Part shown: positions 42,246-42,890 of the stretch, in pieces
Numbering within the stretch: the stretch's first letter is position 1
How the letters are laid out: each line of letters begins with the position of its first letter
From: Bacteroidales bacterium
GTDB lineage: Bacteria > Bacteroidota > Bacteroidia > Bacteroidales > UBA6680
Direction: 5' to 3'
Assembly: GCA_025210735.1 (NCBI GenBank)
Contig: JAOARD010000006.1
Location: 1-42,890 of the forward strand
Length of the DNA stretch: 42,890 nucleotides
The notes under the pieces: model-generated
What the model was told of the DNA's origin: nothing
What the model saw: only the letters and a program-made list of their open reading frames with translations
The model's database searches: none
Program-made: the position numbers and the translations under genes

Positions 42246-42569
42246 CTGTTTGTTTTTTCTTTTTAAGATCAGAAGAAACACATGCTAATTAATTACTACT
42301 ATATGTGGAAATAATTTATTTTCATCGTAGTTTCATCTTAATAATATATATTTCTTGAATCTTTTGATTACAATTAGAGAGTGAAATTAACTATAATTAG
42401 TGTTTTTTTAGTGATATCAGGGGTATAATATTTACTAAAAATGCCATTTTATGTAGTAAACTGCTTGAGATATGTATAAGTGGTGAAAAATTGTTATATT
42501 CACTTAAAGTTACAAATCAAGTAGATAGAAAATAAGTTAAAGAAATGACGATTTTTTAAGGCTTAAAGC
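42246..42569. other. 324-bp intergenic region
   Basis: Separates the divergent SDR gene and the tRNA array. No gene seen; AT-rich. The tRNA promoter follows at its right end. Confidence 0.5.
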
Positions 42570-42601
42570 TTGGAATTACTAAAGAGGGCGCTTATATTTG
42601 C
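42570..42601 (+). promoter_or_regulatory. Promoter of the tRNA-Lys array
   Basis: TTG (42570-42572), 20-bp spacer, TATATTTGC (42593-42601): a complete match to the Bacteroidota consensus. The first tRNA begins 23 bp later. Confidence 0.82.
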
Positions 42602-42623
42602 ATCGCTTTTTGAGAAACGAATT

Positions 42624-42696
42624 GACTTAGTAGCTCAGCTGGTAGAGCACATCCCTTTTAAGGATGGGGTCCTGGGTTCGAGCCCCAGCTGAGTCA
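42624..42696 (+). tRNA. tRNA-Lys (anticodon TTT), copy 1
   Basis: 73 nt cloverleaf: acceptor GACTTAG/CTGAGTC with one G-T pair, anticodon stem CATCC/GGATG with loop CTTTTAA (anticodon TTT), T-loop GGTTCGAGCCC, discriminator A. CCA is not encoded, so it must be added after transcription. Confidence 0.97.
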
Positions 42697-42755
42697 CGAA
42701 ATATTGAGCGAATGTTGAATATACCAGATCAACAGATAAAGATTCGCAACGTGTA

Positions 42756-42828
42756 GACTTAGTAGCTCAGCTGGTAGAGCACATCCCTTTTAAGGATGGG
42801 GTCCTGGGTTCGAGCCCCAGCTGAGTCA
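42756..42828 (+). tRNA. tRNA-Lys (anticodon TTT), copy 2
   Basis: Identical in sequence to copy 1, 132 bp downstream. Confidence 0.97.
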
Positions 42829-42890
42829 CGAAATATTGAGCGAATGTTGAACACACCAGATCAACATATAAAGATTCGCAACGTGTAGAC

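Larger units (their letters stand above)
42624..42890 (+). repeat. 132-bp tandem repeat carrying tRNA-Lys; continues past the window
   Basis: Unit of 73-nt tRNA plus 59-nt spacer repeats at 42624 and 42756, and a third unit begins with GAC at 42888. The spacers differ at only a few positions. Each spacer can fold GCGAAT/ATTCGC (42708-42713 with 42742-42747 in copy 1) and GTTGA/TCAAC. Confidence 0.9.

Noticed and set aside
42624..42890. CRISPR array
   Set aside because: The repeat is a tRNA gene with a 132-bp period and near-identical spacers, not short repeats with unique spacers.

Overview
The window is AT-rich chromosomal DNA from a member of the Bacteroidota, most likely Bacteroidales. 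This rests on a LytS/LytTR two-component pair, promoter -7 boxes of the TAnnTTTG type, several lipoproteins with Bacteroidota-style signal peptides, and the conserved core block cinA-rpmB-rpmG-DUF4295-ftsY-rimO followed by clpC and gyrA. Genus cannot be decided from the sequence alone.

Layout. 1-7.3 kb: a cut-off IS1595-type transposase at the left edge, a VOC-fold protein, an unknown membrane protein, then a minus-strand set made of a LytTR response regulator, two metallopeptidase-like lipoproteins and a LytS-type sensor kinase. A complete IS1595-like element sits directly upstream of this set. 7.4-10.4 kb: a five-gene organoarsenical resistance operon arsR-arsE-arsF-arsG-arsP (minus strand), with a readable promoter and two matching ArsR operator palindromes. 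10.5-15.6 kb: a GtrA protein, an SPFH/unknown/Arc-type trio, an unknown two-TM protein and two small lipoproteins; three copies of a conserved leader motif lie here. 15.7-19.9 kb: a large membrane KAP-family P-loop NTPase, a 1 kb gene-free region rich in inverted repeats, and an unknown helical protein. 20-27.4 kb: exported proteins of unknown role, including a FecR-like protein and a 1001-residue exported TPR-CHAT protease with an intact His/Cys pair, plus an SRPBCC protein and a DEDDh exonuclease. 28.2-42.3 kb: core genes cinA, three ribosomal-protein-type genes, ftsY, rimO, clpC, gyrA, a TPR protein, a double-length adenylate kinase, a YbgC-type thioesterase and an SDR oxidoreductase. 42.6 kb to the end: a tandem array of tRNA-Lys(TTT) genes on a 132-bp repeat that runs off the window.

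How the genes work together. The ars operon appears to be a self-contained system for aromatic and methylated arsenicals (reduction by ArsE/ArsF, export by ArsG and ArsP) under ArsR control, with no inorganic-arsenic genes (arsB/ACR3/arsC) beside it. The LytTR/LytS set looks like a local circuit in which the regulator binds a 21-bp-spaced direct repeat in front of the two lipoprotein genes. The most unusual items are the double adenylate kinase whose second P-loop lysine is arginine, the exported CHAT protease next to a FecR-like protein, the repeated leader motif with one orphan copy, and a transposase that lacks two canonical catalytic residues and reads out through its own terminal repeat. 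No CRISPR array, rRNA gene or prophage was seen.
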